Assembly: GCF_003217255.1 (NCBI RefSeq)
Contig: NZ_QJTE01000003.1
Span: 476,389 to 540,388 of the forward strand
Length of the DNA: 64,000 nucleotides
DNA from: Pseudoroseicyclus aestuarii
Lineage (GTDB): Bacteria; Pseudomonadota; Alphaproteobacteria; Rhodobacterales; Rhodobacteraceae
Direction: 5' to 3'
The notes under the pieces were generated by a model, which saw only the letters and a program-made list of their open reading frames with translations, was not told where the DNA came from and made no database searches. Below, piece after piece: positions 1 to 7,858 of this stretch. A program made the translations under genes and the position numbers. Within the stretch, counting starts at the first letter, position 1; every line of letters begins with the position of its first letter.

Positions 1-491
1 CCGGCGGCAAGGTCGCGCTTGCCGTTCTCGCGCTTGGGCGCGGTGATGATCGTGGCAGCGGGGTTCTCGAGGCCGATGCGGTCCATCGCCTCGCGGAAGA
101 GGGCGCGGTCCTCGGCCATCTCGATGGCCTCGCGGTTGGCGCCGATTAGCTCGACGTTGAATTTCTCGAGCACGCCCATGTCAGCGAGCGCCAGCGCCGT
201 GTTCAGGCCGGTCTGCCCGCCCATGGTGGGCAGAAGCGCGTCGGGCCGCTCCTTCTCGATGATCTTGGCGACCATCTCGGGGGTGATCGGCTCGATGTAG
301 GTGGCGTCCGCAAGGCCCGGATCGGTCATGATCGTCGCGGGGTTGGAGTTCACCAGGATCACCCGGTAGCCCTCTTCGCGCAGCGCCTTGCAGGCCTGGG
401 CGCCGGAGTAATCGAACTCGCAGGCCTGGCCGATGATGATCGGACCCGCCCCGATGATCATGATCGAGTGGATGTCGGTTCTTTTCGGCAT
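1..491 (-). CDS. carB: Carbamoyl-phosphate synthase large subunit, N-terminal part (cut by window edge)
   Basis: Large subunit of carbamoyl-phosphate synthase, which makes carbamoyl phosphate for pyrimidine and arginine synthesis. Only the first 163 or so residues are inside the window. They begin [18 protein letters not shown] and continue with the family-typical [32 protein letters not shown] and [11 protein letters not shown] stretches, which belong to the first ATP-grasp half of CarB. The ATG is at 489-491. The protein is near-identical in pattern to the E. coli CarB N terminus over this stretch, so the assignment is firm. It is transcribed away from pabB, leaving a 176-nt divergent intergenic region. 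Confidence 0.96.
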   Translation of the reverse strand, partial: MPKRTDIHSIMIIGAGPIIIGQACEFDYSGAQACKALREEGYRVILVNSNPATIMTDPGLADATYIEPITPEMVAKIIEKERPDALLPTMGGQTGLNTALALADMGVLEKFNVELIGANREAIEMAEDRALFREAMDRIGLENPAATIITAPKRENGKRDLAA

Positions 492-667
492 GGGATCCCC
501 TTCGGCCCGGAGGGGCCAGATCATCGGCTAGCAGGCGGCAAATCGTCCGGCGTTATAGTGACGGCGCCGCCGGGCGCAAGCCTTGCGGTCCGCGCCCGCT
601 TTGCCGCGCCGGCGCCGCGCGCTATGGCTGCGCCGAGGGCGTTCAGGCGGGCAGGAGGACGGAACTG

Positions 668-1864
668 GTGCGGGTCGAGGTCAACGAGGGACCGGAGGGC
701 GGGCGCGCGGTCTTCGACCGGCCGCTACGGCTGATCCGCGCCGATCACCCCGAGGAGGTGGCGCTGGCGCTTGAGGCGCTGGACGAGGGCCTGGGGCAAG
801 GCCTCTGGACCGCGGGCCTCGCCGGCTACGAGCTGGGCTACGCGCTCGAGCCGCGGCTGGCGCGGCTGATGCCGCGCGCCCGGCGCATGCCGCTCCTGCT
901 CTTCGGCCTTTACGAAGGCTGGGCACCGGCGCCGCCGCTGCCAGCCCTGCGCGCAGGCACGGGACTGAGGCCGCTGCGCCCGGCTTGGGATGCGGCGCGC
1001 CACGCGCAGGCCGTGGCGCGTATCCGCCGCTACATCGAGGCGGGCGACATCTACCAGGCCAACCTGACGCTGCCCTTCACCGCCGAGGCGCGGGGCACCC
1101 CCGATCAGCTCTGGGCCTGGCTCGAGGCGCGGCAGCCGGCGCCGCAGGGCGCGCGCCTCGATGTCGCAGGGCTGCCGGCCGTGCTCAGCCGCTCGCCCGA
1201 GCTGTTCTTCCGGGCCAGCGGCGGCGCGATCGAGACATGGCCGATGAAGGGCACCCAGCCGCGCGGCGCGGATGCGGCTGAAGATGCGCTTCTGCGCCGG
1301 CACCTGGCGGAGGATCCCAAGATGCGGGCCGAGAACCTGATGATCGTCGATCTGCTGCGCAACGACCTGAGCCGGATCTGCCAGCCCGGCACGGTCCGCG
1401 TGCCACGCCTTTTCGAGGTGCAGAGCTTTGCGACCGTGCACCAGATGGTCAGCCGGATCACCGGACGGCTGGCGCCCGGCACCGGTCTTGGCGCGGTGCT
1501 GCGGGCGCTCTTCCCCTGCGGCTCGATCACCGGGGCGCCGAAGCTGCGGGCGATGGAGATCATCGCCGAATTGGAGAGCAGCCCGCGCGAGGCCTATTGC
1601 GGCAGCCTCGGCTGGGCCGCGCCGACAGAGGCCGGCGGCGGGCTGCGCGCCGCCTTCAACGTGGCGATCCGCACGCTGCTCGTCGAGGAGGGGAGGGCGG
1701 TGCTGAACGCCGGGGGCGGCATTGTCTGGGACAGTCGGGCCGAAGAGGAATGGCAGGAGGTGCTGTGGAAGACCCGCTTCGCCGAAGGTCCGGGGGGACC
1801 GGCCAAGGGGGGCATTGAGCCCCCCATGGCCGGGCCGCCTGCCGGCGGCGGGCCTGTCCTGTGA
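668..1864 (+). CDS. pabB: Aminodeoxychorismate synthase component I (PabB)
   Basis: 398-residue chorismate-binding enzyme. It converts chorismate plus ammonia to 4-amino-4-deoxychorismate, the first step of p-aminobenzoate and folate synthesis. The C-terminal half carries the chorismate-utilising signatures: a YIEAGDIYQANLT segment near residue 121, MKGTQPRG, the LIVDLLRNDLSR-like run (MIVDLLRNDLSR) and the PCGSITGAPK motif near residue 280. It starts at GTG 668, the best in-frame start next to a purine-rich sequence. Its stop overlaps the start of the next gene by 4 nt (GTGA), so the two are probably coupled. Anthranilate synthase component I is the alternative, but the short N terminus and the class IV lyase neighbour favour PabB. 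Confidence 0.9.
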   Translation: MRVEVNEGPEGGRAVFDRPLRLIRADHPEEVALALEALDEGLGQGLWTAGLAGYELGYALEPRLARLMPRARRMPLLLFGLYEGWAPAPPLPALRAGTGLRPLRPAWDAARHAQAVARIRRYIEAGDIYQANLTLPFTAEARGTPDQLWAWLEARQPAPQGARLDVAGLPAVLSRSPELFFRASGGAIETWPMKGTQPRGADAAEDALLRRHLAEDPKMRAENLMIVDLLRNDLSRICQPGTVRVPRLFEVQSFATVHQMVSRITGRLAPGTGLGAVLRALFPCGSITGAPKLRAMEIIAELESSPREAYCGSLGWAAPTEAGGGLRAAFNVAIRTLLVEEGRAVLNAGGGIVWDSRAEEEWQEVLWKTRFAEGPGGPAKGGIEPPMAGPPAGGGPVL

Positions 1865-2490
1865 CGGGCGCCGAGGCGGGGCAGGCCCCGCGCATCCTCG
1901 AGACCATGGGTTGGCGCCCCGGCGAGGGCGTGCGCCACGCGCCGCTGCATCTGGCGCGGCTGGAGCGCACTGCCCGGCAGCTGGGCTATCCGCTGGCCTC
2001 TGGCGTGGCGGAGGGCCTGCTTGCACAGGTCGAGGGCCCGCATCCTCTGCGGCTGCGGCTGACGCTGGATGTGGTTGGTGGGCTGCGCCTCGAGCGCTTC
2101 GCGATGCCGGCGCCGGTGGCGGCGTGGCGGCTGCGGCTGGCTGAGGAGCGGCTGGACCCGGGCGACCCCTGGCTGCGCATCAAGACGACGCGGCGCGCGC
2201 TTTACGACGCGGCGCGGGCGGCGCTGCCCGAGGGGGTGGACGAGGCCCTGTTCCTGAATACCCGCGGCGAGCTGTGCGAGGGCGCGATCTCGACCCTGTT
2301 TGTCGAAACGGCGGCGGGCGCGTTCCTGACCCCGGCGCTGGGCGCGGGCCTTCTGCCGGGGGTGCTGCGCGAGGCGCTGCTGGGGCAGGGCTGGCGCGAG
2401 GCGGTTCTGCGGCCGGATGACCTCGCTTCGGCGCGGCGGATCTGGATGGGAAACGCGCTGCGCGGCCTCATTCCGGCGCGCCTCGCTTGA
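1861..2490 (+). CDS. pabC: Aminodeoxychorismate lyase-like class IV PLP enzyme (PabC)
   Basis: 209 residues, GTG start at 1861 overlapping the pabB stop. It is a fold-type IV PLP-dependent protein (branched-chain aminotransferase / aminodeoxychorismate lyase superfamily). The expected lysine lies in [13 protein letters not shown] (about residue 105). A family-like [18 protein letters not shown] segment and the [12 protein letters not shown] run follow. Next to pabB the likely role is release of pyruvate from aminodeoxychorismate to give p-aminobenzoate. The protein is somewhat shorter than the usual 250-280 residues of the family, so exact substrate specificity is inferred from context. The stop codon overlaps the -35 element of the aspS promoter. 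Confidence 0.82.
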   Translation: MTGAEAGQAPRILETMGWRPGEGVRHAPLHLARLERTARQLGYPLASGVAEGLLAQVEGPHPLRLRLTLDVVGGLRLERFAMPAPVAAWRLRLAEERLDPGDPWLRIKTTRRALYDAARAALPEGVDEALFLNTRGELCEGAISTLFVETAAGAFLTPALGAGLLPGVLREALLGQGWREAVLRPDDLASARRIWMGNALRGLIPARLA

Positions 2491-2515
2491 CATCCGCCCC
2501 CTCGGGGGCTGTATC
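2487..2515 (+). promoter_or_regulatory. Sigma70-like promoter for aspS
   Basis: TTGACA at 2487-2492 and TGTATC at 2510-2515 are separated by 17 nt. The -35 box overlaps the pabC stop codon. The spacer holds a GCCCCC-TC-GGGGGC inverted repeat (2497-2510). That repeat could also act as a weak hairpin at the end of the pab transcript. Confidence 0.55.
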
Positions 2516-2543
2516 GGCGCGGCAGCCAGCACCGGGAGCCGAC

Positions 2544-4319
2544 ATGCACGCCTATCGCACGAAAACCTGCGCCGATCTGCGCGCCTCGGACGTCGGAGAG
2601 ACGGTCCGCCTGTCCGGCTGGGTGCACCGCATCCGTGACCACGGCGGCATCCTCTTCATCGACCTGCGCGACCACTACGGCGTCACGCAGGTGCTCTGCG
2701 ATCCCGACAGCCCGGTCTTCAAGGACGTTGAAAAGCTGCGCGCCGAATGGTGCGTGCGCATCGACGGCACCGTGAAGGCGCGCGACGCGGCCCTCGTGAA
2801 CCCCAAGCTGCCGACCGGAGAGATCGAGGTCTTCGCCACCGGCATGGAGGTGCTGGGCGCCGCGAAGGAGCTGCCGCTGCAGGTCTTCGGCGATCAGGAA
2901 TACCCCGAGGAGACGCGCCTGCGCTATCGCTACCTCGACCTGCGGCGCGAGCAGATGCAGCGCAACATGACCCTGCGTTCGGACGTCGTCCGCTCCATCC
3001 GGCAGCGGATGTGGGACCAGGGCTTCCGCGAGTACCAGACGCCGATCATCACCGCGAGCAGCCCCGAGGGCGCGCGCGACTTCCTCGTGCCCTCGCGCCT
3101 GCATCCGGGCAAGTTCTACGCGCTGCCGCAGGCGCCGCAGCAGTTTAAGCAGCTGCTCATGGTCTCGGGCTTCGACCGCTACTTCCAGATCGCGCCCTGC
3201 TTCCGCGATGAGGATCCGCGCGCCGACCGCAGCCCGACCGACTTCTACCAGCTCGACATGGAGATGTCCTTCGTCGAGCAGCAGGACGTCTTCGACACCA
3301 TCCAGCCGGTGATCCAGGGCGTCTTCGAGGAATTCGGCGGCGGCAAGCGCGTCGATGCGACCTGGGAGCAGATCTCCTACGCCGATTCTGCCCTGTGGTA
3401 CGGCACCGACAAGCCCGACCTCAGGAACCCCATCAAGATGCAGGACGCGTCGGAGCATTTCCGCGGCTCCGGCTTCGCCATCTTCGCCAAGCTGCTCGAG
3501 CAGGAGGGGACGGAGGTCCGCGCGATCCCGGCGCCCACGGGCGGCTCGCGCAAGTTCTGCGACCGGATGAACGCCTTTGCCCAGAAGGAAGGTCTGCCCG
3601 GGATGGGCTACATCTTCTGGCGCGACCAGGGAGAGGGCATCGAGGCCGCCGGCCCGCTGGCCAAGAACATCGGCCCCGAGCGGACCGAGGCGATCCGCCA
3701 GCAGCTGGGCCTCGGCATCGGCGATGCGGCGTTCTTCCTCGGCGGCAAGCCCGAGGCCTTCGAGCGTGTCGCGGGCCGCGCCCGCACGGTGATCGGCGAC
3801 GAGCTCGGCCTGACCGAGCAGGACCGCTACGCCTTTGCCTGGATCGTCGATTTCCCGATGTACGAGAAGGACGACGAGGGCGGCATCGACTTCAGCCACA
3901 ACCCCTTCTCGATGCCGCAGGGCGGCCGCGCGGCGCTGGATGGCGATCCGCTGAAGGTGCTGGGCTTCCAGTACGACCTCGCCTGCAACGGCTACGAGCT
4001 GATCTCGGGCGCGATCCGGAACCACAAGCCCGAGATCATGTTCAAGGCCTTCGAGCTTGCCGGCTACGGCGAGGAGGAGGTGCGCAAGCGCTTCGGCGGC
4101 ATGGTCAATGCCTTCCAGTACGGCGCCCCGCCGCACGGGGGATGCGCCGCCGGCATCGACCGCATCGTCATGCTGCTGGCCGAGGAAGAGAACATCCGCG
4201 AGGTGATCCTCTTCCCGATGAACCAGCGCGCCGAGGACCTGATGATGGACGCGCCGTCCGACCCGACGCCCGCCCAGCTGCGCGAGCTGCGGCTGCGGGT
4301 GCTGCCGCCGGAAAGCTGA
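2544..4319 (+). CDS. aspS: Aspartyl-tRNA synthetase
   Basis: 591-residue class II aminoacyl-tRNA synthetase that charges tRNA-Asp (possibly also tRNA-Asn; the nondiscriminating form cannot be excluded here). The N-terminal OB-fold anticodon-binding domain is seen in [23 protein letters not shown]. Class II motif 2 is visible in [19 protein letters not shown], a bacterial-type insertion domain follows, and motif 3 is [20 protein letters not shown] near the C terminus. Start ATG 2544 was chosen because family proteins begin MHAYRT and a GGGAGCC sequence precedes it; an upstream in-frame ATG at 2487 lies inside the promoter. Its stop overlaps the next start (TGATG), an unusual coupling to a restriction enzyme gene. 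Confidence 0.97.
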   Translation: MHAYRTKTCADLRASDVGETVRLSGWVHRIRDHGGILFIDLRDHYGVTQVLCDPDSPVFKDVEKLRAEWCVRIDGTVKARDAALVNPKLPTGEIEVFATGMEVLGAAKELPLQVFGDQEYPEETRLRYRYLDLRREQMQRNMTLRSDVVRSIRQRMWDQGFREYQTPIITASSPEGARDFLVPSRLHPGKFYALPQAPQQFKQLLMVSGFDRYFQIAPCFRDEDPRADRSPTDFYQLDMEMSFVEQQDVFDTIQPVIQGVFEEFGGGKRVDATWEQISYADSALWYGTDKPDLRNPIKMQDASEHFRGSGFAIFAKLLEQEGTEVRAIPAPTGGSRKFCDRMNAFAQKEGLPGMGYIFWRDQGEGIEAAGPLAKNIGPERTEAIRQQLGLGIGDAAFFLGGKPEAFERVAGRARTVIGDELGLTEQDRYAFAWIVDFPMYEKDDEGGIDFSHNPFSMPQGGRAALDGDPLKVLGFQYDLACNGYELISGAIRNHKPEIMFKAFELAGYGEEEVRKRFGGMVNAFQYGAPPHGGCAAGIDRIVMLLAEEENIREVILFPMNQRAEDLMMDAPSDPTPAQLRELRLRVLPPES

Positions 4320-5086
4320 TGCTCTCCCGCCTGCGCGAGGCCGGCTTCGACGTTCTGACCAAGAACCATGCCGAGGCCATCCTGCTGCACGACTTTCCCG
4401 GCCAGCTCGACGAGCTGGCCGCGGTGCTTCTGGACTTCCGCATCGGCGTGGCCGAGCTGATCTCCTCGGGCGGCGGAGAGGCCGCCTTCACCCAGCGCCT
4501 GCGCCGCGACCTGACCCGGCGCGGCTGGCCCAAGCATGTCTTCACCGTGCAGACCATCGTCGACGGGATCGAGCGCGAGGCGATCGGCCACGAGGTCGAC
4601 CATGTCCGCAGCGCGCCCGCCGGGCGGCTGGCCCTCGAGATCGAGTGGAACAACAAGGACGCCTTCTACGACCGCGACCTCGAGAACTTCCAGCGCCTGC
4701 ACATGCAGTCCGCCCTCAGCGCCGGCATCGTCGTCACCCGCGGCGCCTCCATGCAGGAGGCCTTCTCGCGCCGCATCAAGGGCCGGCTCGAGGCCGACGG
4801 TGTCGCGGACGAGGCCGGCCTCGCGCGCTACGGCATCGACGAGCGCACGCAGGCCCAGCGCCGCGCCGTGGCGCGGATGGTCGCCCGCGGCATCCCCTTC
4901 GCCGAGGCCTTTACCCGCAATTTCGTCACCAGCAAGTACGGCCAGGCCTCGACCCATTGGGACAAGCTGCGCGCCCGCGTCGACCGCGGCGTCGGCAATC
5001 CCTGCCCGCTGCTGCTCATCGGCCTGCCGGCGGCGATCTTCACCGATGACCCGCTTCCCGGCGACGCCCCGCGCCTGCCGCTCTGA
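4319..5086 (+). CDS. BglII/BstYI-family type II restriction endonuclease
   Basis: 255 residues. The central region EIEWNNKDAFYDRDLENFQ followed by LH...SAGIVVTRG matches the conserved core of the Endonuc-BglII family (BglII AGATCT, BstYI RGATCY). In that core an acidic residue, a Glu-X-Glu/Gln pair and the NKD..FDRDL run form the active-site area. Upstream VDHVRSAPAGRLALEIEW supplies a candidate catalytic Asp and the two Glu residues. The ATG shares one base with the aspS stop, so translation is probably coupled to aspS. The convergent neighbour at 5171-5818 encodes an MT-A70 methyltransferase, its likely modification partner. The family call is good; activity and recognition site are inferred. 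Confidence 0.78.
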   Translation: MLSRLREAGFDVLTKNHAEAILLHDFPGQLDELAAVLLDFRIGVAELISSGGGEAAFTQRLRRDLTRRGWPKHVFTVQTIVDGIEREAIGHEVDHVRSAPAGRLALEIEWNNKDAFYDRDLENFQRLHMQSALSAGIVVTRGASMQEAFSRRIKGRLEADGVADEAGLARYGIDERTQAQRRAVARMVARGIPFAEAFTRNFVTSKYGQASTHWDKLRARVDRGVGNPCPLLLIGLPAAIFTDDPLPGDAPRLPL

Positions 5087-5100
5087 GCGCGCGCCCCCTG

Positions 5101-5130
5101 TCTTCTCTTTGAAAATATCCCCGCCGGAGG
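5101..5130 (+). repeat. Dispersed 30-bp intergenic element, copy 1
   Basis: Starts TCTTCTCTTTGAAAATATCC and ends with CCGCCGGAGG. The 30 bases are identical to 41061-41090 and to the reverse complement of 24581-24610. It begins 14 nt after the endonuclease stop and runs into the palindromic GAGGCCCCGGCCTC, in the gap between two convergent genes. Confidence 0.9.
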
Positions 5131-5170
5131 CCCCGGCCTCGGCCCGCGCGCGGCCCGGCGCTACTCGATG

Positions 5171-5818
5171 CTACTCGGCGGCCAGGTCGCTGCCGGAGTT
5201 GTAGCCGTAGGTCTTCCAGTCCGGCTTGTAGCTCTCGTCCGCCTGGTTGCCCCAGACGGTCCAGCCCGGCCTGACGCCGCGCCCGAAAAGCTCGAGGTAG
5301 GGCCCCCAGGAGCAGCTCTCGATCAGCTCGTACTGCTCGTCGGGCTTGCGCGAATGCTCGCGCTTGCGGGTCTGCATCATGTTGACCTGGCTGCGGCCCG
5401 GCCCCAGCGTGCGGGCGCCCTTTCCGCGGGTGCCGAAGAGCAGCAGCTCCGTCACGTTGCGAAAGTAGAAGCCGACGCCCCGCCCGTCTGAGCCGCCGTC
5501 CTTGCGCACCTTGTGCCAGACGATGTTCGACTTGTACTCGAACCCCCAGGCGGACAGCACGGCCAGCCCCTCGGGCAGCAGCGCATTGGGCACCCAGACG
5601 TAGCAATGCGCCTTGTCCTGAAGGTGCTCGGCCACCGGCAGGGCGCAGATCTCGTCCAGGTTCATGGTGGGATAGCGCGACAGCCGCCGGTGCTCCGGCG
5701 CGACCTTCCCGGTCCTGTTGGCAAAGCGCCAGGGCGGATCGGCCATGACGCAGCCGAAGCGCGCGCCGTCCAGCGCGCGGCGCAGATCGTGGGAGGCGTC
5801 CTCGCTCATGTCAGACAT
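5171..5818 (-). CDS. MT-A70 family adenine-N6 DNA methyltransferase
   Basis: 215 residues, SAM-dependent adenine methyltransferase of the MT-A70 family. The catalytic motif DPPW is at residues 27-30 (VMADPPWRF). Other family features follow: a PTMNLDEICALP segment, CYVWVPNALLPEG, WGFEYKSNIVWHK, and the C-terminal RPGWTVWGNQ. Start ATG 5818 is preceded by GAGGACC at good spacing; an in-frame ATG at 5848 lacks one. Beside the BglII-like gene it is likely the protecting methylase of a type II restriction-modification pair, methylating the adenine of the recognition site. Family members also occur as orphan phage or epigenetic methylases, so the pairing is inference. Confidence 0.88.
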   Translation of the reverse strand: MSDMSEDASHDLRRALDGARFGCVMADPPWRFANRTGKVAPEHRRLSRYPTMNLDEICALPVAEHLQDKAHCYVWVPNALLPEGLAVLSAWGFEYKSNIVWHKVRKDGGSDGRGVGFYFRNVTELLLFGTRGKGARTLGPGRSQVNMMQTRKREHSRKPDEQYELIESCSWGPYLELFGRGVRPGWTVWGNQADESYKPDWKTYGYNSGSDLAAE

Positions 5819-5896
5819 ATCGCGGTCCTCGCGCCCGCCTACAACCACAATCGGCCCCTGGCCGACCGCAGCCGCGCTGCCCGCATCCGCCCCGGC

Positions 5897-6202
5897 TCAC
5901 TGCGCGATGCTGCTCTGCCCGGTGGTCTCCAGGTGGCGGTCCAGCACGCCGAACCAGTCGAAGTCGCGGATCTCGATCCAGCCCGAGGTGATGACGAAGG
6001 CCAGCCCGGCCCAGACCAGCAGGGCGATCAGCGTGGTGACGATCATCTTGCGCCCCAGCCGCAGATCCTCGGGCGAGGAGACATGCGTGCCCGGCACCCG
6101 CGTGCCGGCATCGCCCTGCGTCGTCAGGTTCAGCGGCAGCACGATGAAGAAGACCATGAACCAGCACACGGCAAAGAGGACGGCGGCGGCGGTGATGGAC
6201 AT
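5897..6202 (-). CDS. DUF1467 family small membrane protein
   Basis: 101 residues with two predicted membrane helices (about 5-25 and 52-72). The VLFAVCWFMVFFIVLPL N terminus, a GTRVPGTHVSSPEDLRLGRK cytoplasmic or loop segment, and a second helix TTLIALLVWAGLAFVI are the pattern of the DUF1467 family common in Rhodobacterales. Function is unknown. AGGAGACG sits upstream of ATG 6202. It lies 78 nt upstream of the methyltransferase on the same strand and diverges from the response regulator. Confidence 0.85.
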   Translation of the reverse strand: MSITAAAVLFAVCWFMVFFIVLPLNLTTQGDAGTRVPGTHVSSPEDLRLGRKMIVTTLIALLVWAGLAFVITSGWIEIRDFDWFGVLDRHLETTGQSSIAQ

Positions 6203-6338
6203 CTCGCGTCTCCTCGATCTCGGCTGCCGCCGCCATATCGCGCGGGCGCCGCAGCGCGCAAGGCCGGGCGCGGCTTAAGTCTTCCTTCACCAAGACGCGG
6301 CAGGCTCGGGGCGTCTCCCATTCGCAAGGGTCGCTGCC

Positions 6339-7055
6339 ATGCCATCGCTCGACGACTTCCTGAAGACACGTCCCGCCACCGCTGCCCGGCCCCTGCTGGG
6401 CACGACCGTCCTGCTGGTCGAGGACAGCCGCTTCGCCTCCGAGGCGATGCGTCTGCTCTGCCTGCGCTCGGGCGCGCGCATCCGCCGCGCCGACAGCCTG
6501 CAAAGCGCGCGGCGCCATCTCTGCGTCTACCGCCCGACGGTGGTGGTCGTCGATCTGGGCCTGCCCGACGGCTCCGGCGCCGAGCTGATCGCCGAGCTGG
6601 CCGTCGCCGCCCCCCGCGTCGACGTGCTTTTGGGCACCAGCGGCGATCCCGGCGCGCAGTCCGCCGCGCTGTCCGCCGGGGCCGACGGATTTCTGGAAAA
6701 GCCCCTCTCCAGCCTGGCAGAGTTCCAGGCCGCGATCCTGTCGCACCTGCCGTCCGAGGTCCGGCCCAACGGGCCCCGCGCCGTCGAGGATGAGGCCGTC
6801 TATCCCGATCCCGTGGCCTTCCGGGACGATCTGTCGCTGGTCTCGCGAATCCTGCACGAAGGCGACGCCGAAGGGGCGCAGCTCGATTACATCACGCAGT
6901 TCCTGGGCGGCGTCGCGCGCAGCGCCGGGGATGCCCCGCTCTGGTCCGCCGTCAGCGCCTTCGCCGAGGCGCGCAGCTCCGAGGCCGCGCGGGCGCGGAT
7001 GTCCGAACTCGCCGCGCTGGTCGATTCGCGCCTCGAAGGGGCGGGGATGGTGTAG
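6339..7055 (+). CDS. Orphan response regulator receiver protein
   Basis: 238 residues. A CheY-like receiver spans about residues 22-135: acidic pocket ED at 28-29, phosphoacceptor Asp72 in VVVVDLGLPDGSG, the Thr/Ser at 100-101 (LLGTSGD) and Lys121 in FLEKPL. The remaining 100 residues are helical-looking and have no recognisable DNA-binding or enzymatic domain. No histidine kinase is adjacent, so the partner is unknown. An N-terminal extension of about 20 residues precedes the receiver. It could act through protein-protein contact, but nothing in the sequence identifies the output. Confidence 0.82.
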   Translation: MPSLDDFLKTRPATAARPLLGTTVLLVEDSRFASEAMRLLCLRSGARIRRADSLQSARRHLCVYRPTVVVVDLGLPDGSGAELIAELAVAAPRVDVLLGTSGDPGAQSAALSAGADGFLEKPLSSLAEFQAAILSHLPSEVRPNGPRAVEDEAVYPDPVAFRDDLSLVSRILHEGDAEGAQLDYITQFLGGVARSAGDAPLWSAVSAFAEARSSEAARARMSELAALVDSRLEGAGMV

Positions 7056-7104
7056 GTCTCGGTTCAGGCCTTGGGGGCGGCCGCGCAGGCGGCCGGGCGG
7101 GCGA

Positions 7105-7150
7105 GGGGGCTCGATGCCCCCGAAGGTCGCCTCCCCCTCGGGGTGGCGAC
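7105..7150. terminator. Paired GC-rich hairpins between convergent genes
   Basis: GGGGGC-TCGAT-GCCCCC (7105-7121) and a second stem GTCGCC...GGCGAC enclosing CCCC-CTC-GGGG (about 7126-7150). They lie between the receiver gene and the convergent DUF1289 gene. There is no clear T-run, so the termination role is tentative. Confidence 0.4.
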
Positions 7151-7160
7151 AAGGCTGCGC

Positions 7161-7388
7161 TCAGCCCTCGCTCCTGCGGGTGGCGCGGCCGCGGCGGCGC
7201 GCCGGGCTGGCCCGGCGGGTGGGCAGCTCGGCTAGGACTTCGCGCCGCTCCTCGGTGCTCATCGCGCGCCATGTCGCGATCTCACGCGTCGTGCGGCGGC
7301 AGCCGGTGCACAATCCGCTGGCCGGATCGATCCGGCAGATCTTGACGCAGGGGTCCTGGGCGTCCTCTGGGGGCAGGGCATCGGGCAT
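7161..7388 (-). CDS. DUF1289 domain protein (small Cys-rich)
   Basis: 75 residues. The DUF1289 motif is C-VKI-C followed by [17 protein letters not shown], four cysteines that probably bind a metal, then a basic tail (RRRGRATRR). The biochemical role of the family is unknown. ATG 7388 is preceded by GGAGGGA and shares one base with the ruvX stop, making it the last gene of a ccmI-ruvX-DUF1289 unit. The position after ruvX is a common arrangement in related genomes as far as I recall, but it gives no function. Confidence 0.85.
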   Translation of the reverse strand: MPDALPPEDAQDPCVKICRIDPASGLCTGCRRTTREIATWRAMSTEERREVLAELPTRRASPARRRGRATRRSEG

Positions 7389-7858
7389 CAGCGTCCCTCC
7401 ATATGGGCCAGCCGGTCGAGCAGGCCCTGAAGGATGTAGCCCGCCGCGACGTGATCGATAACCTCACCGCGCCGCCGGCGCGAGGCATCCGCCTCGATCA
7501 GCGCGCGCTCGGCCGCCACGGTGGAGAGCCGCTCGTCCCAGAGCATCATCGGCAGCGGCGTCAGGGCCGAGAGGTTGCGGGCGAAGGCGCGGGTCGATTG
7601 CGCGCGCGGACCCTCGCTGCCGTCCATGTTGCGCGGCAGTCCCAGAACCAGCCCCACCGGCGCCCGGCTTTCCAGCGCCGCCAGCAGGGCCTGCGCATCC
7701 ACCCCGAACTTCTTGCGCCTGATGGTCGTCAGCGGCGTCGCGACATGGCGCATCCCGTCCGAGACGGCGAGGCCGATGGTCTTGGTGCCCAGATCCAGCG
7801 CCGCCAGCGCGCCGCGCGGCAGTACGGCGGCGAAGGCTTCGGCATCCTCGTGGATCAT
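7388..7858 (-). CDS. ruvX: Putative pre-16S rRNA nuclease / Holliday junction resolvase (RuvX/YqgF)
   Basis: 156 residues of the YqgF family with an RNase H-like fold. The N-terminal [15 protein letters not shown] carries the first catalytic Asp. [19 protein letters not shown] and the [18 protein letters not shown] segment hold the Glu and Asp of the active site, and [13 protein letters not shown] is near the C terminus. The family is linked to 5' maturation of 16S rRNA and was also proposed as a resolvase. Start and upstream stop overlap as ATGA with ccmI, indicating coupled translation. Confidence 0.93.
   Translation of the reverse strand: MIHEDAEAFAAVLPRGALAALDLGTKTIGLAVSDGMRHVATPLTTIRRKKFGVDAQALLAALESRAPVGLVLGLPRNMDGSEGPRAQSTRAFARNLSALTPLPMMLWDERLSTVAAERALIEADASRRRRGEVIDHVAAGYILQGLLDRLAHMEGR

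Noticed and set aside
2202..4136. 644-residue open frame antisense to aspS
   Set aside because: Shadow of aspS; composition typical for antisense GC-rich frames.
2544..5818. Depletion of AGATCT/GGATCC as a sign of active restriction
   Set aside because: Several such sites are plainly present, including inside aspS and the methylase gene, and a methylated host need not avoid them.
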